Below, piece by piece: positions 1-6,193 of a stretch of 8,510 bases of DNA. Origin of the DNA: Clostridia bacterium. Lineage in GTDB: Bacteria; Bacillota; Clostridia; Oscillospirales; RGIG577. Each line of letters opens with the position of its first letter. Positions within the stretch are counted from its first letter, which is position 1. Position numbers and translations under genes: made by a program. The stretch spans positions 1-8,510 of the forward strand of contig JAFOLN010000249.1 of NCBI GenBank assembly GCA_017419325.1. Reading direction: 5' to 3'. The notes under the pieces were generated by a model. That model did no database searches, was not told the DNA's origin, and was given only the letters and a program-made list of their open reading frames with translations.

Positions 1-28
1 AAAGCCCCGTTGCTTCAAGTTGCTTCAT
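1..28 (-). CDS. Possible 5' end of a further minus-strand gene, cut by the left edge
   Basis: On the minus strand an ATG at 28-26 opens a frame that reads MKQLEATGL and runs off the window edge. It starts 48 nt after the stop codon of the C11 peptidase, and no minus-strand terminator lies between them, so it could be the next gene of the same transcript. The sequence upstream of the ATG has only a poor Shine-Dalgarno match (GGAT within CCGGATAACG). Nine residues are too few to recognise a family. The frame may be spurious. Confidence 0.22.
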
Positions 29-76
29 CGTTATCCGGCCGTTTTCCCGGGTCTGCCGCTTCGGCCTCCCCGTTTT

Positions 77-2179
77 TCACCACTCATAATAATACACGTC
101 GCCGTTATTATCCACGTTGAACATGACGTAATCGGTGAGGTAGTAGTCGCCGTAGATGTCGTCTATCCAGAAGGAGAACAGGTAGTCGGCATTCAGAAGA
201 CGGTCGTAGTATATCTCCGGCGCGCCGTCAAATACGTATTCGCCGCCGTAATAATAGGACTCCTCCTCGGTCTCGATATTGTACGAATAATATATGGGAA
301 CTATCCTGTCGCCCTCCTCGAGCTCTGTGATCTCTCTTGCGGCCGCGCCGTTCTCGTCGATGCCGGCCCACACGCCCTCTATCGTTATGTCGCCGTCGAA
401 CGACCTGCGTATACGAAGGTTCGTCTCCTCGTCGTTCAAAAATACCGGGGACGTATAGAATATGGCGTCGTCGGTGACTTCAACTATATACGTTGCCAGG
501 TTCTGACCGTCGGGCAGCGACATCCAGTAGCCGTCGAAATCGTCGCAGAAGTAGCCGTTGTCCCAGTCGATAATTATATCGTAAGTCTCGCCCAGCTCTA
601 TAATGTCCTCGCCGTCCTCGGAAAGCTCGTATACGTAGCCGTATACGTTCGCGGCATACTCGTAGCCGTTCTCGTCGAGCTGGAACCAGTAGCTGCCGTC
701 CTCATCGAGTATCGGCTCCTGATAAAAGGTGATAAGCGGGCTTTGACCCGTCACCTCATAGGAGTCAACGTATTCCCAGTGTTCGCTGTCGGCGCTTCCC
801 TCGGCGGCCCAGCTCCAGGTGCCGTTCTCGTCGTACCAGTATTCGTCGCTGTACCCCTGCGTATTGCCGCGGTTCATGCCGCCGTAATTCTTTCTGTCGA
901 TGAAGGACAGGTAGTAGGGGCTTACGCATACGCCGCCGAATATGGTAAGCTCTCTTGAGCCCTGTACGCTCAGCGGGTAGTAAAGCGAAAGTCCCGAGGC
1001 TCTCTTGTGGGCGGAGCCCGTCACGTTGTATACGACCGCGTTTTCAAGCGTTTCAAGCACCTCGTCCGCGCCGTATGTATACGGTGCGCAGGCGTTCACA
1101 AGCGCTCCGAGGTCCACCATGTTCGTATAGCCCTCGCTTTTGTTGTTGCCGCCGAAGTTGTCGGCGCCCTCTATGCCTCTGCTCATAAGGGCAAGGGCGT
1201 TCGCGTCGTCGGCCGACACGTACATGCTCCCGGCAAAGGTGTTGAAGTCGGTCACGAGCCTGTCCATATATGAAAGGTCTATAACGGCAAGCGTCGCGCC
1301 CTTTTCCTGCTTTATCTTTTTGCATGCCGCGTAGAAGCTGTCGCATACAACGCGCCCCAGCTCCTCGGCGTCCGCGTCGGGGTTGTCGGCGAGGAAGGAG
1401 CCTACCTCCACATAGTCCCAGCCGTAGCCCGGCTCCGTCTCCTGCGAGCCGTACATGTAATCGGCATATGAAGCAAGCACATTGGCCGTCTCCATCGTGC
1501 CCATAAGGCAGGCGTCGAAGCCTATAAAGTCAAATTTGCAGGTCATGCCCTCGTAAACGGCGGCAAAGGCCGCGTCGAGGTCCTTAAGCGAAAGCGAATC
1601 GAACTGATTTCTCTCGTCGAAGCAGATGCCCGTTATGCTGCCGCCTCCGTGGTCCCAGAGCACCACGCCCATATGCTCGGACGCGTAATTGTCAACGCCC
1701 CACTTTATGAAATCATAGAACGTGTCCGCCTTGCCCATGTTTGCCGCGGGAAGCTCGTCGAGCTGATATATCTCCCCGTCCTGCACCATGAAGCGCTGAA
1801 TCTTGCGGCCGGACACGATGTCGTTCTGCCATCTTGACGCGCCGCCCGTTTCAACTATAAAGCGCACCCTGTCGCTGCCGTCGGCGGAGATCATCTCCTG
1901 AAGGTCGTACGTTGCCATGGCGTATTTCGTTTCAAGGTCGGTGCCGCACAGGTAAACGAATATGGTCCATACGCCCTCTTCTCCCATTCTCTCGCCCGAC
2001 TTTTCCGGGGGACGCGATATTATCATATTGCCCGTTTCGCGGTCAAAGGAAATGTCGAGCCCCTGAGCCGTAAGCGACGTGGACTCGCTGTCCTCATACG
2101 TGTCGTAGCCGGAGCCGCAGCCCGCAAGCGCGAATATCATCGCCGCCGCAAGCAAAAGGGCCAGCATTTTCTTTTTCAC
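77..2179 (-). CDS. Clostripain-family (C11) cysteine peptidase lipoprotein
   Basis: A predicted secreted, membrane-anchored cysteine endopeptidase of clan CD, family C11. Residues 1-20 form a lipoprotein signal peptide (MKKK, then a hydrophobic core) ending in the lipobox LAGC, so Cys21 should be lipidated and the enzyme held on the outer face of the membrane. The C11 domain spans about residues 70-430. The catalytic His is His177 in WDHGGG and the nucleophile is Cys224 in FDACLMG. Asp222, two residues before the Cys, matches the position that sets Arg/Lys preference in this family (established knowledge). After about residue 435 comes a roughly 265-residue acidic, Trp/Tyr-rich, probably beta-rich region that I cannot assign. 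It ends in YYYEW. Translation starts at a GTG (2179-2177) placed 10 nt after GGGGAAAGG. An in-frame ATG at codon 5 would shorten the basic n-region. The gene is monocistronic or leads its transcript and is divergent from the pan operon. Family assignment is firm; the physiological substrate is unknown. Confidence 0.92.
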   Translation of the reverse strand: MKKKMLALLLAAAMIFALAGCGSGYDTYEDSESTSLTAQGLDISFDRETGNMIISRPPEKSGERMGEEGVWTIFVYLCGTDLETKYAMATYDLQEMISADGSDRVRFIVETGGASRWQNDIVSGRKIQRFMVQDGEIYQLDELPAANMGKADTFYDFIKWGVDNYASEHMGVVLWDHGGGSITGICFDERNQFDSLSLKDLDAAFAAVYEGMTCKFDFIGFDACLMGTMETANVLASYADYMYGSQETEPGYGWDYVEVGSFLADNPDADAEELGRVVCDSFYAACKKIKQEKGATLAVIDLSYMDRLVTDFNTFAGSMYVSADDANALALMSRGIEGADNFGGNNKSEGYTNMVDLGALVNACAPYTYGADEVLETLENAVVYNVTGSAHKRASGLSLYYPLSVQGSRELTIFGGVCVSPYYLSFIDRKNYGGMNRGNTQGYSDEYWYDENGTWSWAAEGSADSEHWEYVDSYEVTGQSPLITFYQEPILDEDGSYWFQLDENGYEYAANVYGYVYELSEDGEDIIELGETYDIIIDWDNGYFCDDFDGYWMSLPDGQNLATYIVEVTDDAIFYTSPVFLNDEETNLRIRRSFDGDITIEGVWAGIDENGAAAREITELEEGDRIVPIYYSYNIETEEESYYYGGEYVFDGAPEIYYDRLLNADYLFSFWIDDIYGDYYLTDYVMFNVDNNGDVYYYEW

Positions 2180-2189
2180 ATAACCACAA

Positions 2190-2198
2190 CCTTTCCCC
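2190..2198 (-). promoter_or_regulatory. Ribosome binding site supporting the GTG start of the C11 peptidase
   Basis: On the minus strand GGGGAAAGG is followed by 10 nt and then the GTG start codon at 2179-2177. An ATG overlapping this GTG by two bases (2181-2179) is out of frame and is followed at once by TGA, so it cannot be the start. The codon-5 ATG lies 22 nt from the site, which is too far. This favours the GTG. Confidence 0.6.
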
Positions 2199-2208
2199 TT
2201 TTATTTAT

Positions 2209-2228
2209 TTCGGGCTTTTTCGCCCGAA
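2209..2228 (-). other. Stem-loop in the 5' untranslated leader of the C11 peptidase mRNA
   Basis: The arms TTCGGGC (2209-2215) and GCCCGAA (2222-2228) are perfectly complementary, giving 7 bp with a 6-nt loop. It begins about 10 nt downstream of the start site expected from the promoter at 2244-2272. No U-tract follows on the minus strand, so it is not an intrinsic terminator for the peptidase gene. It may stabilise the 5' end of the transcript; this is inference. Confidence 0.45.
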
Positions 2229-2243
2229 TTTGCTTCTTTCTTT

Positions 2244-2272
2244 ATTATATATGCTTCCCTGCGCGGGGTAAA
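2244..2272 (-). promoter_or_regulatory. Sigma-A-type promoter of the C11 peptidase gene
   Basis: On the minus strand the -35 hexamer TTTACC (2272-2267) is separated by exactly 17 bp from a perfect -10 TATAAT (2249-2244). Transcription would begin near 2237, giving a leader of about 58 nt before the GTG start. The -35 box lies about 60 bp from the -35 box of the divergent pan promoter, so a regulator bound between them could affect both directions. Confidence 0.7.
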
Positions 2273-2332
2273 GGTCTTTTTTTCTTTGATTTTTTGTATA
2301 TTTGAACAATCGGTAAATTTTTAACATACCCC

Positions 2333-2361
2333 TTTACAAATCAATTTTTATATTGTATATT
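2333..2361 (+). promoter_or_regulatory. Sigma-A-type promoter of the pan operon
   Basis: TTTACA (2333-2338) and TATATT (2356-2361) are separated by 17 bp. Each hexamer matches the sigma-A consensus at 5 of 6 positions, in an AT-rich stretch. Transcription would begin near 2368, leaving an untranslated leader of about 114 nt before the first gene. No other good promoter was seen between 2368 and 5079, so the four pan genes probably share this one. Confidence 0.72.
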
Positions 2362-2367
2362 AGCGAT

Positions 2368-2481
2368 GGATGGTATTCTTACGAAGCCGTACCGCGCTAC
2401 AAAATATTTTATTCGTACTGTCTTTCCCATACTTTGACCTGTATCGCAAGCGAGCAGGATTTTACGGTTTAAGAAGGTGGT
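2368..2481 (+). other. Leader of the pan operon with possible RNA structure
   Basis: This stretch of about 114 nt between the predicted transcription start and the first pan gene has no credible coding frame. Eight bases at 2384-2391 (AAGCCGTA) can pair with 2463-2470 (TACGGTTT), with one G-U pair, closing a domain whose 3' strand ends three bases before the Shine-Dalgarno region. Inside it CCTG (2438-2441) pairs with CAGG (2455-2458), with an inner TCG/CGA stem and a CAAG loop. A palindrome AAAATATTTT sits at about 2402-2411. I do not recognise a known riboswitch class, and the pairings could be chance. Confidence 0.3.
2473..2480 (+). promoter_or_regulatory. Ribosome binding site of the first pan gene
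   Basis: GAAGGTGG differs by one base from the AAGGAGG-type consensus and is followed directly by T and two consecutive ATG codons (2482 and 2485). Only one base separates the site from the first ATG and four from the second, so initiation at 2485 may be preferred. The choice changes the protein by one Met. Confidence 0.6.
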
Positions 2482-3357
2482 ATGATGAATAAGCATGATC
2501 CGTCAATAGGATTTATCGGCGCAGGCAGAGTAGGCTTTACTCTGGGGCGCTTTTTTTGTGAGAGGGGCCTGAATGTTTCGGGCTACTTCTCCCGCACCCA
2601 CGCCCACGCCTGTGAAGCCGCCGGGTTCACAAAAAGCAAAGCCTATACGTCCCTCGGGGAGCTGCTTCACGACTGCGACATGATCTTCATCACGACGCAC
2701 GACGCGGCCATTCCCGAGGTATATAACGAGCTTTCGGGCCTTGGACTTACGGATAAAATATTATGTCACTGCAGCGGCGCCCTTTCCGCCGGAGTTTTTA
2801 ACGGCATTAAAGACCGTGGCGCATACGGCTGCTCCGTTCATCCCGCGTTCGCGGTCAGCGACAGGATGCTGTCCTACAGGGAAATACACAAGGCCTTTTT
2901 CACGATAGAGGGCGACCCGGAGGCAATGCCTGTGATAAAGTCGCTCATGGAAAGGCTTAAAAATCCCTATCAGATAATAAGCGCAGAAAACAAGGTAAAA
3001 TATCACGCCGCGCTCGCCATGTCGAGCAATCTGGTCATAGGGCTATACCATATGGCCCGGGAACTTCTTACGGAGTGCGGTTTTTCCGAGGACGGCGCAC
3101 GGCTCGCGCTTAATCCCCTGTTTTTAAACAACGCCGAAAGCCTTGCCGCCCGCGGCTGCGCGGACGCGCTCACCGGCCCCGTTGACAGGAACGACGCCGG
3201 CACCGTAAAGAAGCATCTCGACGCGCTGTCCGGCTCCCGTGACACGCTTGACGCATATAAGGCGCTGTCGCGCGAGCTTATAAAGATAACCGAAAAAAAA
3301 TATCCCGAAAGAGATTATACCGTATTAAAAAATTTAACCGACAAGGAGAAGAAGTAG
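2482..3357 (+). CDS. panG: Rossmann/DUF2520 protein, probable PanG-type ketopantoate reductase
   Basis: Probably the NAD(P)H-dependent reductase that turns 2-ketopantoate into pantoate. The N-terminal Rossmann domain (about residues 8-125) opens with GFIGAGRVG (residues 10-18), the dinucleotide-binding glycine loop. It also carries the family motifs CHCSGALSA (95-103) and SVHPAFAV (118-125). The C-terminal helical DUF2520 domain (about 135-270) has KYHAALAMSSN (173-183), where the conserved Lys, His and Asn are typical of this family, and TGPVDRND (231-238). The 291-residue length is normal. It is not a classical PanE: the architecture matches the DUF2520 proteins from which, as I recall it, PanG was described in Francisella. 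Its position supports the role: it is first in a panBCD operon, one base separates its stop from panB, and no panE lies nearby. Start is ATG 2482 or 2485. The fold is clear; the substrate rests on context and recalled homology. A different dehydrogenase activity is possible. Confidence 0.75.
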   Translation: MMNKHDPSIGFIGAGRVGFTLGRFFCERGLNVSGYFSRTHAHACEAAGFTKSKAYTSLGELLHDCDMIFITTHDAAIPEVYNELSGLGLTDKILCHCSGALSAGVFNGIKDRGAYGCSVHPAFAVSDRMLSYREIHKAFFTIEGDPEAMPVIKSLMERLKNPYQIISAENKVKYHAALAMSSNLVIGLYHMARELLTECGFSEDGARLALNPLFLNNAESLAARGCADALTGPVDRNDAGTVKKHLDALSGSRDTLDAYKALSRELIKITEKKYPERDYTVLKNLTDKEKK

Positions 3358-3358
3358 G

Positions 3359-4186
3359 ATGAAAAACACTGTTCTGACTTTCGCAAAGGCAAAAAAAGAA
3401 GGTACCAGAATTTCCATGCTCACGGTATACGACTATTCCACCGCGTCCCTTATGGACAAGGCCGGCATAAACTCGCTTCTTGTCGGCGACTCCCTGGGAA
3501 ACGTAATGTTGGGATATGAGGACACCATCTCCGTTACGATGGAGGATATGATACATCACACAAGAGCCGTATCCCGCGGCGCGAAGGACGCGCTCGTGGT
3601 GGCCGATATGCCCTTCATGTCGTATCAGACCTCCGTATACGACGCGGTTGTAAACGCGGGCCGTCTTATGAAGGAAGGACGCGCGAACGCCGTAAAGCTT
3701 GAGGGCGGCAAGGAGGTATGCCCCCAGATTGAGGCCATCGTGAACGCGGGCATCCCTGTATGCGCGCACATCGGCCTTACGCCCCAGTCCATAAACGCCT
3801 TCGGCGGACATAAGGTGCAGGGCAAGACGGAGGCGGCCGCAAGAAAGCTTCTGGAGGACGCCCTTGCCGTACAGAATGCGGGCGCGTTCGCCGTAGTCAT
3901 CGAGGCGGTGCCGTATAAGCTTGCGTCCCTTATCACAAAGAAGCTCGACATCCCCACCATTGGCATAGGCGCGGGCAGCGGCTGCGACGGTCAGGTGCTC
4001 GTATATCAGGATATGCTTGGCATGTTCTCCGATTTTACGCCGAAGTTCGTGAAAAAATACGCGTCCATCGGCGAGATAATGACGGAGGCCTTCAAAAAGT
4101 ACGACGCCGAGGTGAAGGACGGCTCCTTCCCTTCGGAGGAATATACGTATAAAATAGACGATGACGTTATAGAAAAGCTGTATTGA
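3359..4186 (+). CDS. panB: 3-methyl-2-oxobutanoate hydroxymethyltransferase (ketopantoate synthesis)
   Basis: PanB transfers a hydroxymethyl group from 5,10-methylenetetrahydrofolate to 2-oxoisovalerate, making ketopantoate, in the cytoplasm. The 275-residue protein is a full-length (beta/alpha)8 barrel of the phosphoenolpyruvate/pyruvate superfamily. Metal- and substrate-binding residues are visible in VGDSLGNV (42-49, Asp44), VADMPF (81-86, Asp83) and AVKLEGG (111-117, Lys113 and Glu115). AHIGLTPQ (136-143, His137) and the catalytic Glu182 in VIEAVP follow. The gene begins one base after the stop codon of the preceding gene. Its Shine-Dalgarno AAGGAG (3343-3348) lies inside that gene, 10 nt before the ATG, so translation of the two is probably coupled. 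A 29-nt AT-rich gap separates it from panC. No key residue is missing. Identification is secure. Confidence 0.97.
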   Translation: MKNTVLTFAKAKKEGTRISMLTVYDYSTASLMDKAGINSLLVGDSLGNVMLGYEDTISVTMEDMIHHTRAVSRGAKDALVVADMPFMSYQTSVYDAVVNAGRLMKEGRANAVKLEGGKEVCPQIEAIVNAGIPVCAHIGLTPQSINAFGGHKVQGKTEAAARKLLEDALAVQNAGAFAVVIEAVPYKLASLITKKLDIPTIGIGAGSGCDGQVLVYQDMLGMFSDFTPKFVKKYASIGEIMTEAFKKYDAEVKDGSFPSEEYTYKIDDDVIEKLY

Positions 4187-4215
4187 TAAAAAAATAAAGA
4201 AAAAAGGCGGACATT

Positions 4216-5073
4216 ATGATAAAAGTTGTTCATACGATAAAAGAGACGAGGGACGCCGTGAACGCATGGCGAAAAGAGGGGCTTACGGTAGGACTTGTGC
4301 CCACCATGGGCTTTCTTCACGAGGGTCATCAGAGCCTCATAAAGCGCGCCGTTGCGGAATGCGACCGCGTTGTTGTAAGCGATTTCGTAAACCCCATGCA
4401 GTTCGGCCCCACCGAGGACCTTGAAAGCTATCCCCGCGACCTTCAGGCTGACACGAAGCTCTGCGATGAGACGGGCGCGCACCTTATATTCAATCCCGAG
4501 CCGGAGGAGATGTACGACAAGGGCTTTTGCTCCTTCGTTGACATGACGGGCCCCACCGCGGAGCTCTGCGGCAAGAGCCGTCCCATCCATTTTCGCGGCG
4601 TATGCACCGTTGTGTGCAAGCTTTTCAACATCGTCGGCCCCGACCGGGCATACTTCGGTCAGAAGGACGCGCAGCAGCTTGCCGTTATAAAGCGGATGGT
4701 AAAGGACCTCAATATGCCCATCGAGATCGTGGGCTGCCCCATAATCCGCGAAAGCGACGGTCTTGCGAAAAGCTCGAGAAACACTTATTTAAGCCCCGAG
4801 GAAAGAAAGGCGGCGCTCATCCTCTCAAAGACCGTATTCATGGGCGAAAAGCTTGTTCGCGAGGGACTTACCGACGCGAAGAAGCTCGTTGAGCTTATGA
4901 AAAAGAACATTGAGACGGAGCCTTTGGCTCGCATAGATTACGTTGAGGTCGTTGACATGGACGACATATCGATAAAGGACACGGTAACGGGCGACACGCT
5001 CATCGCCATGGCCGTATACATCGGCAAGACGCGCCTTATCGACAATTTTATCGTGAGTGACAAAGGAGTTTAA
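4216..5073 (+). CDS. panC: Pantothenate synthetase (pantoate-beta-alanine ligase)
   Basis: PanC condenses pantoate with beta-alanine using ATP through a pantoyl-adenylate intermediate, the last step of pantothenate synthesis. The 285-residue length is normal. The nucleotidyltransferase fold shows the HIGH-type motif in PTMGFLHEGH (29-38, His35 and His38). FVNPMQFGP (57-65) belongs to the pantoate pocket, and FGQKDAQQ (147-154) carries the Lys and Asp expected there. The KMSKS-like loop is GLAKSSRN (182-189). Two positions differ from the sequence I know best: Asp56 where Ile is usual in VSIFVNP, and Lys185 where Met is usual in GLAMSSRN. Both may simply be lineage variants. The ATG follows the ribosome binding site GGCGG by 5 nt. 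Only 5 nt separate its stop from panD, and the panD ribosome binding site overlaps its last codons. Confidence 0.97.
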   Translation: MIKVVHTIKETRDAVNAWRKEGLTVGLVPTMGFLHEGHQSLIKRAVAECDRVVVSDFVNPMQFGPTEDLESYPRDLQADTKLCDETGAHLIFNPEPEEMYDKGFCSFVDMTGPTAELCGKSRPIHFRGVCTVVCKLFNIVGPDRAYFGQKDAQQLAVIKRMVKDLNMPIEIVGCPIIRESDGLAKSSRNTYLSPEERKAALILSKTVFMGEKLVREGLTDAKKLVELMKKNIETEPLARIDYVEVVDMDDISIKDTVTGDTLIAMAVYIGKTRLIDNFIVSDKGV

Positions 5074-5078
5074 ACGCC

Positions 5079-5471
5079 ATGCTTTTGAATATGCTTAAGG
5101 GAAAGATACACCGCGCCACGGTAGTTCAGGCGGAGCTTGATTACGTCGGCAGCATCACCGTTGACGAGGCTCTTCTGGAGGCGTCGGGCATCCTTGAATA
5201 CGAATACGTTCAGATAGTGGACGTAAACAACGGCAGCCGTTTCGAGACGTATACCATAGCCGGAGAAAGAGGCAGCGGGCTTATATGCTTAAACGGCGCG
5301 GCGGCGCGTCAGGTGCATGTGGGCGACAAGATTATCATCATGGCCTACGCCATGATGGAGCCGGACGAGGCGAAGTCCCACGCGCCCAATATAGTTTTCG
5401 TGGACGACGAAAACAGGATCGTAAAGACCACGACATATGAAAAGCACGGGCTTTTAAAGGACATGAAATAA
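5079..5471 (+). CDS. panD: Aspartate 1-decarboxylase proenzyme
   Basis: PanD decarboxylates L-aspartate to beta-alanine, the second substrate of PanC. It is a pyruvoyl enzyme made as a proenzyme that cleaves itself. The cleavage site is visible in YVGSITVD (22-29), between Gly24 and Ser25; Ser25 becomes the pyruvoyl group at the N-terminus of the alpha chain. Lys9 in MLKGKIHRATV, Tyr22, Arg54 in NGSRFETYTI, Tyr58 and the NGAAAR segment (72-77) match the active-site elements of the family. The 130-residue length is normal. The start MLLNMLKGK aligns with the usual MxRTMxxGK beginning, so the first ATG, 10 nt after AAAGGAG (5062-5068), is right rather than the internal Met5. It is the last gene of the operon and is followed within about 15 nt by a strong terminator. 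Confidence 0.97.
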   Translation: MLLNMLKGKIHRATVVQAELDYVGSITVDEALLEASGILEYEYVQIVDVNNGSRFETYTIAGERGSGLICLNGAAARQVHVGDKIIIMAYAMMEPDEAKSHAPNIVFVDDENRIVKTTTYEKHGLLKDMK

Positions 5472-5480
5472 CAAAACAAA

Positions 5481-5512
5481 AAAAGAGACGCCCCATGGCG
5501 TCTCTCTTTTTT
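5481..5512 (+). terminator. Intrinsic terminator of the pan operon, probably bidirectional
   Basis: AGAGACGCC (5484-5492) pairs perfectly with GGCGTCTCT (5497-5505) around a CCAT loop, giving 9 bp, and is followed by CTTTTTT. It lies 10-41 nt after the panD stop. On the minus strand the same hairpin is followed by TTTTTTTGTTTTGT, so it could also stop transcripts arriving from the right. Confidence 0.92.
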
Positions 5513-5542
5513 CATATCCCCCGCCATGCGGTCAATGGCGCA

Positions 5543-5577
5543 TAAAAACACGGCCCGCCGTCCGTGCGGCAGGCCGT
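5543..5577 (-). terminator. Intrinsic terminator of the small lipoprotein gene
   Basis: The arms at 5550-5560 and 5567-5577 pair at 10 of 11 positions (one C-A mismatch at 5556/5571) around a 6-nt loop. On the minus strand the stem is followed by GTTTTT. It starts about 30 nt after the lipoprotein stop codon at 5609-5607. With the pan operon terminator it forms a back-to-back pair closing two convergent units. Confidence 0.82.
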
Positions 5578-5606
5578 ATTACGTCTATTCTTCTATGGGA
5601 GCGTTA

Positions 5607-6107
5607 TCAGTAAAGCGTTACGCCCTGACCCGCAAGGTCGCTTACAACGACGGACGCGTCGGACTCATAGAGATATACGGAGGATGCTCCGTCAAAGGAT
5701 ACCTCAAGGCAGTCGGTGCCGTCCTCGTCGGCCGCAGGAGCGCATCCGAACGTAACGTCCTCACCGGTCGCGTTGTCCGTTATCGTATAAGTACCGTCGC
5801 CGTTGTCTCTGCCCGCGCCAACATACTGCATTGCGACGCCCTCGTCAGCCTTGGACAGAAGGCAGGAGTAACCGTTTTTGGAATCGATAAGGAAGAACAC
5901 CTCAGCGCCGTCCTCGCTCTGACCCCAGTATGCGGTGTCGTAATTTACGGCCGCCGCGTCTTCCACGGCCTCCGTGGCTGCCTGACCGGCCTCGCCTGCG
6001 GCAGTCTCCGCGTCCTCCTTCGCGTCCTTCGAGCCGCATGCGGCAAACGCGAACGCCACACAAAGCGCAAGTACAAGGCAGAGTATGCTTCTTATTCTCT
6101 TATTCAT
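5607..6107 (-). CDS. Small secreted lipoprotein of unknown family
   Basis: A 166-residue predicted lipoprotein. Residues 1-23 form a signal peptide (MNKRIR, then a hydrophobic core) ending in FAAC, a relaxed lipobox with Cys24 as the lipidation site; Phe at -3 is less usual than Leu. Residues about 27-53 are a low-complexity Ala/Glu/Asp/Gly linker. The remaining domain (about 55-166) alternates short hydrophobic and polar segments (VFFLID, YTITD, SSVYLYESD, ASVVVSD), suggesting a small all-beta domain, and holds three cysteines (82, 122, 133). I do not recognise the family and see no catalytic motif. The ATG is preceded by GAGG (6120-6117) at 9 nt. It has its own promoter and terminator and lies 153 nt downstream of the amidase gene on the same strand, so some read-through co-expression is possible. 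Real gene: high confidence. Function: unknown. Confidence 0.85.
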   Translation of the reverse strand: MNKRIRSILCLVLALCVAFAFAACGSKDAKEDAETAAGEAGQAATEAVEDAAAVNYDTAYWGQSEDGAEVFFLIDSKNGYSCLLSKADEGVAMQYVGAGRDNGDGTYTITDNATGEDVTFGCAPAADEDGTDCLEVSFDGASSVYLYESDASVVVSDLAGQGVTLY

Positions 6108-6164
6108 TTTTCATTACCTCACTTCATTGGAATTTGTCTGCATATTCTTAAACGTGCAAAGAAA

Positions 6165-6193
6165 AGTATATTCCTTTAAGGCGGCTTTTTCAA
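6165..6193 (-). promoter_or_regulatory. Sigma-A-type promoter of the small lipoprotein gene
   Basis: On the minus strand TTGAAA (6193-6188) and TATACT (6170-6165) are separated by exactly 17 bp; each hexamer is 5 of 6 to consensus. Transcription would begin near 6158, leaving a leader of about 50 nt. The -35 box and part of the spacer lie inside the inverted repeat at 6180-6215. Confidence 0.72.

Noticed and set aside
10..27. Direct repeat of TTGCTTCA, two copies 2 nt apart
   Set aside because: It is only 8 bases and lies at the edge in possible coding sequence; there is no sign of a mobile element or attachment site.
48..77. A plus-strand hairpin (CGGG/CCCG and GCCG/CGGC with an internal loop) followed by TTTTT
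   Set aside because: The stem is broken by a symmetric 3-nt internal loop, no plus-strand gene precedes it, and the T-run belongs to the end of the minus-strand peptidase gene. On the minus strand no T-tract follows, so it does not terminate that gene.
20..958. A 312-codon plus-strand open frame antisense to the C11 peptidase gene
   Set aside because: It lies opposite a gene with clear motifs and a signal peptide, has no ribosome binding site, and its translation is a run of Val/Ala/Tyr-rich residues typical of the antisense of Asp/Glu/Tyr-rich coding DNA.
2402..2411. Palindrome AAAATATTTT in the pan leader as a regulator site
   Set aside because: Short AT-only palindromes are common in AT-rich intergenic DNA, and it lies downstream of the predicted start with no second copy nearby.
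3278..3811. A 177-codon minus-strand open frame across the panG-panB junction
   Set aside because: It is antisense to two confidently identified, tightly coupled genes and has no start signals or domain.
5526..6179. A 217-codon plus-strand open frame across the small lipoprotein gene
   Set aside because: It runs through the minus-strand terminator, coding region and promoter of the lipoprotein gene, and its product shows no motif. The minus-strand gene has a lipoprotein signal, ribosome binding site, promoter and terminator.
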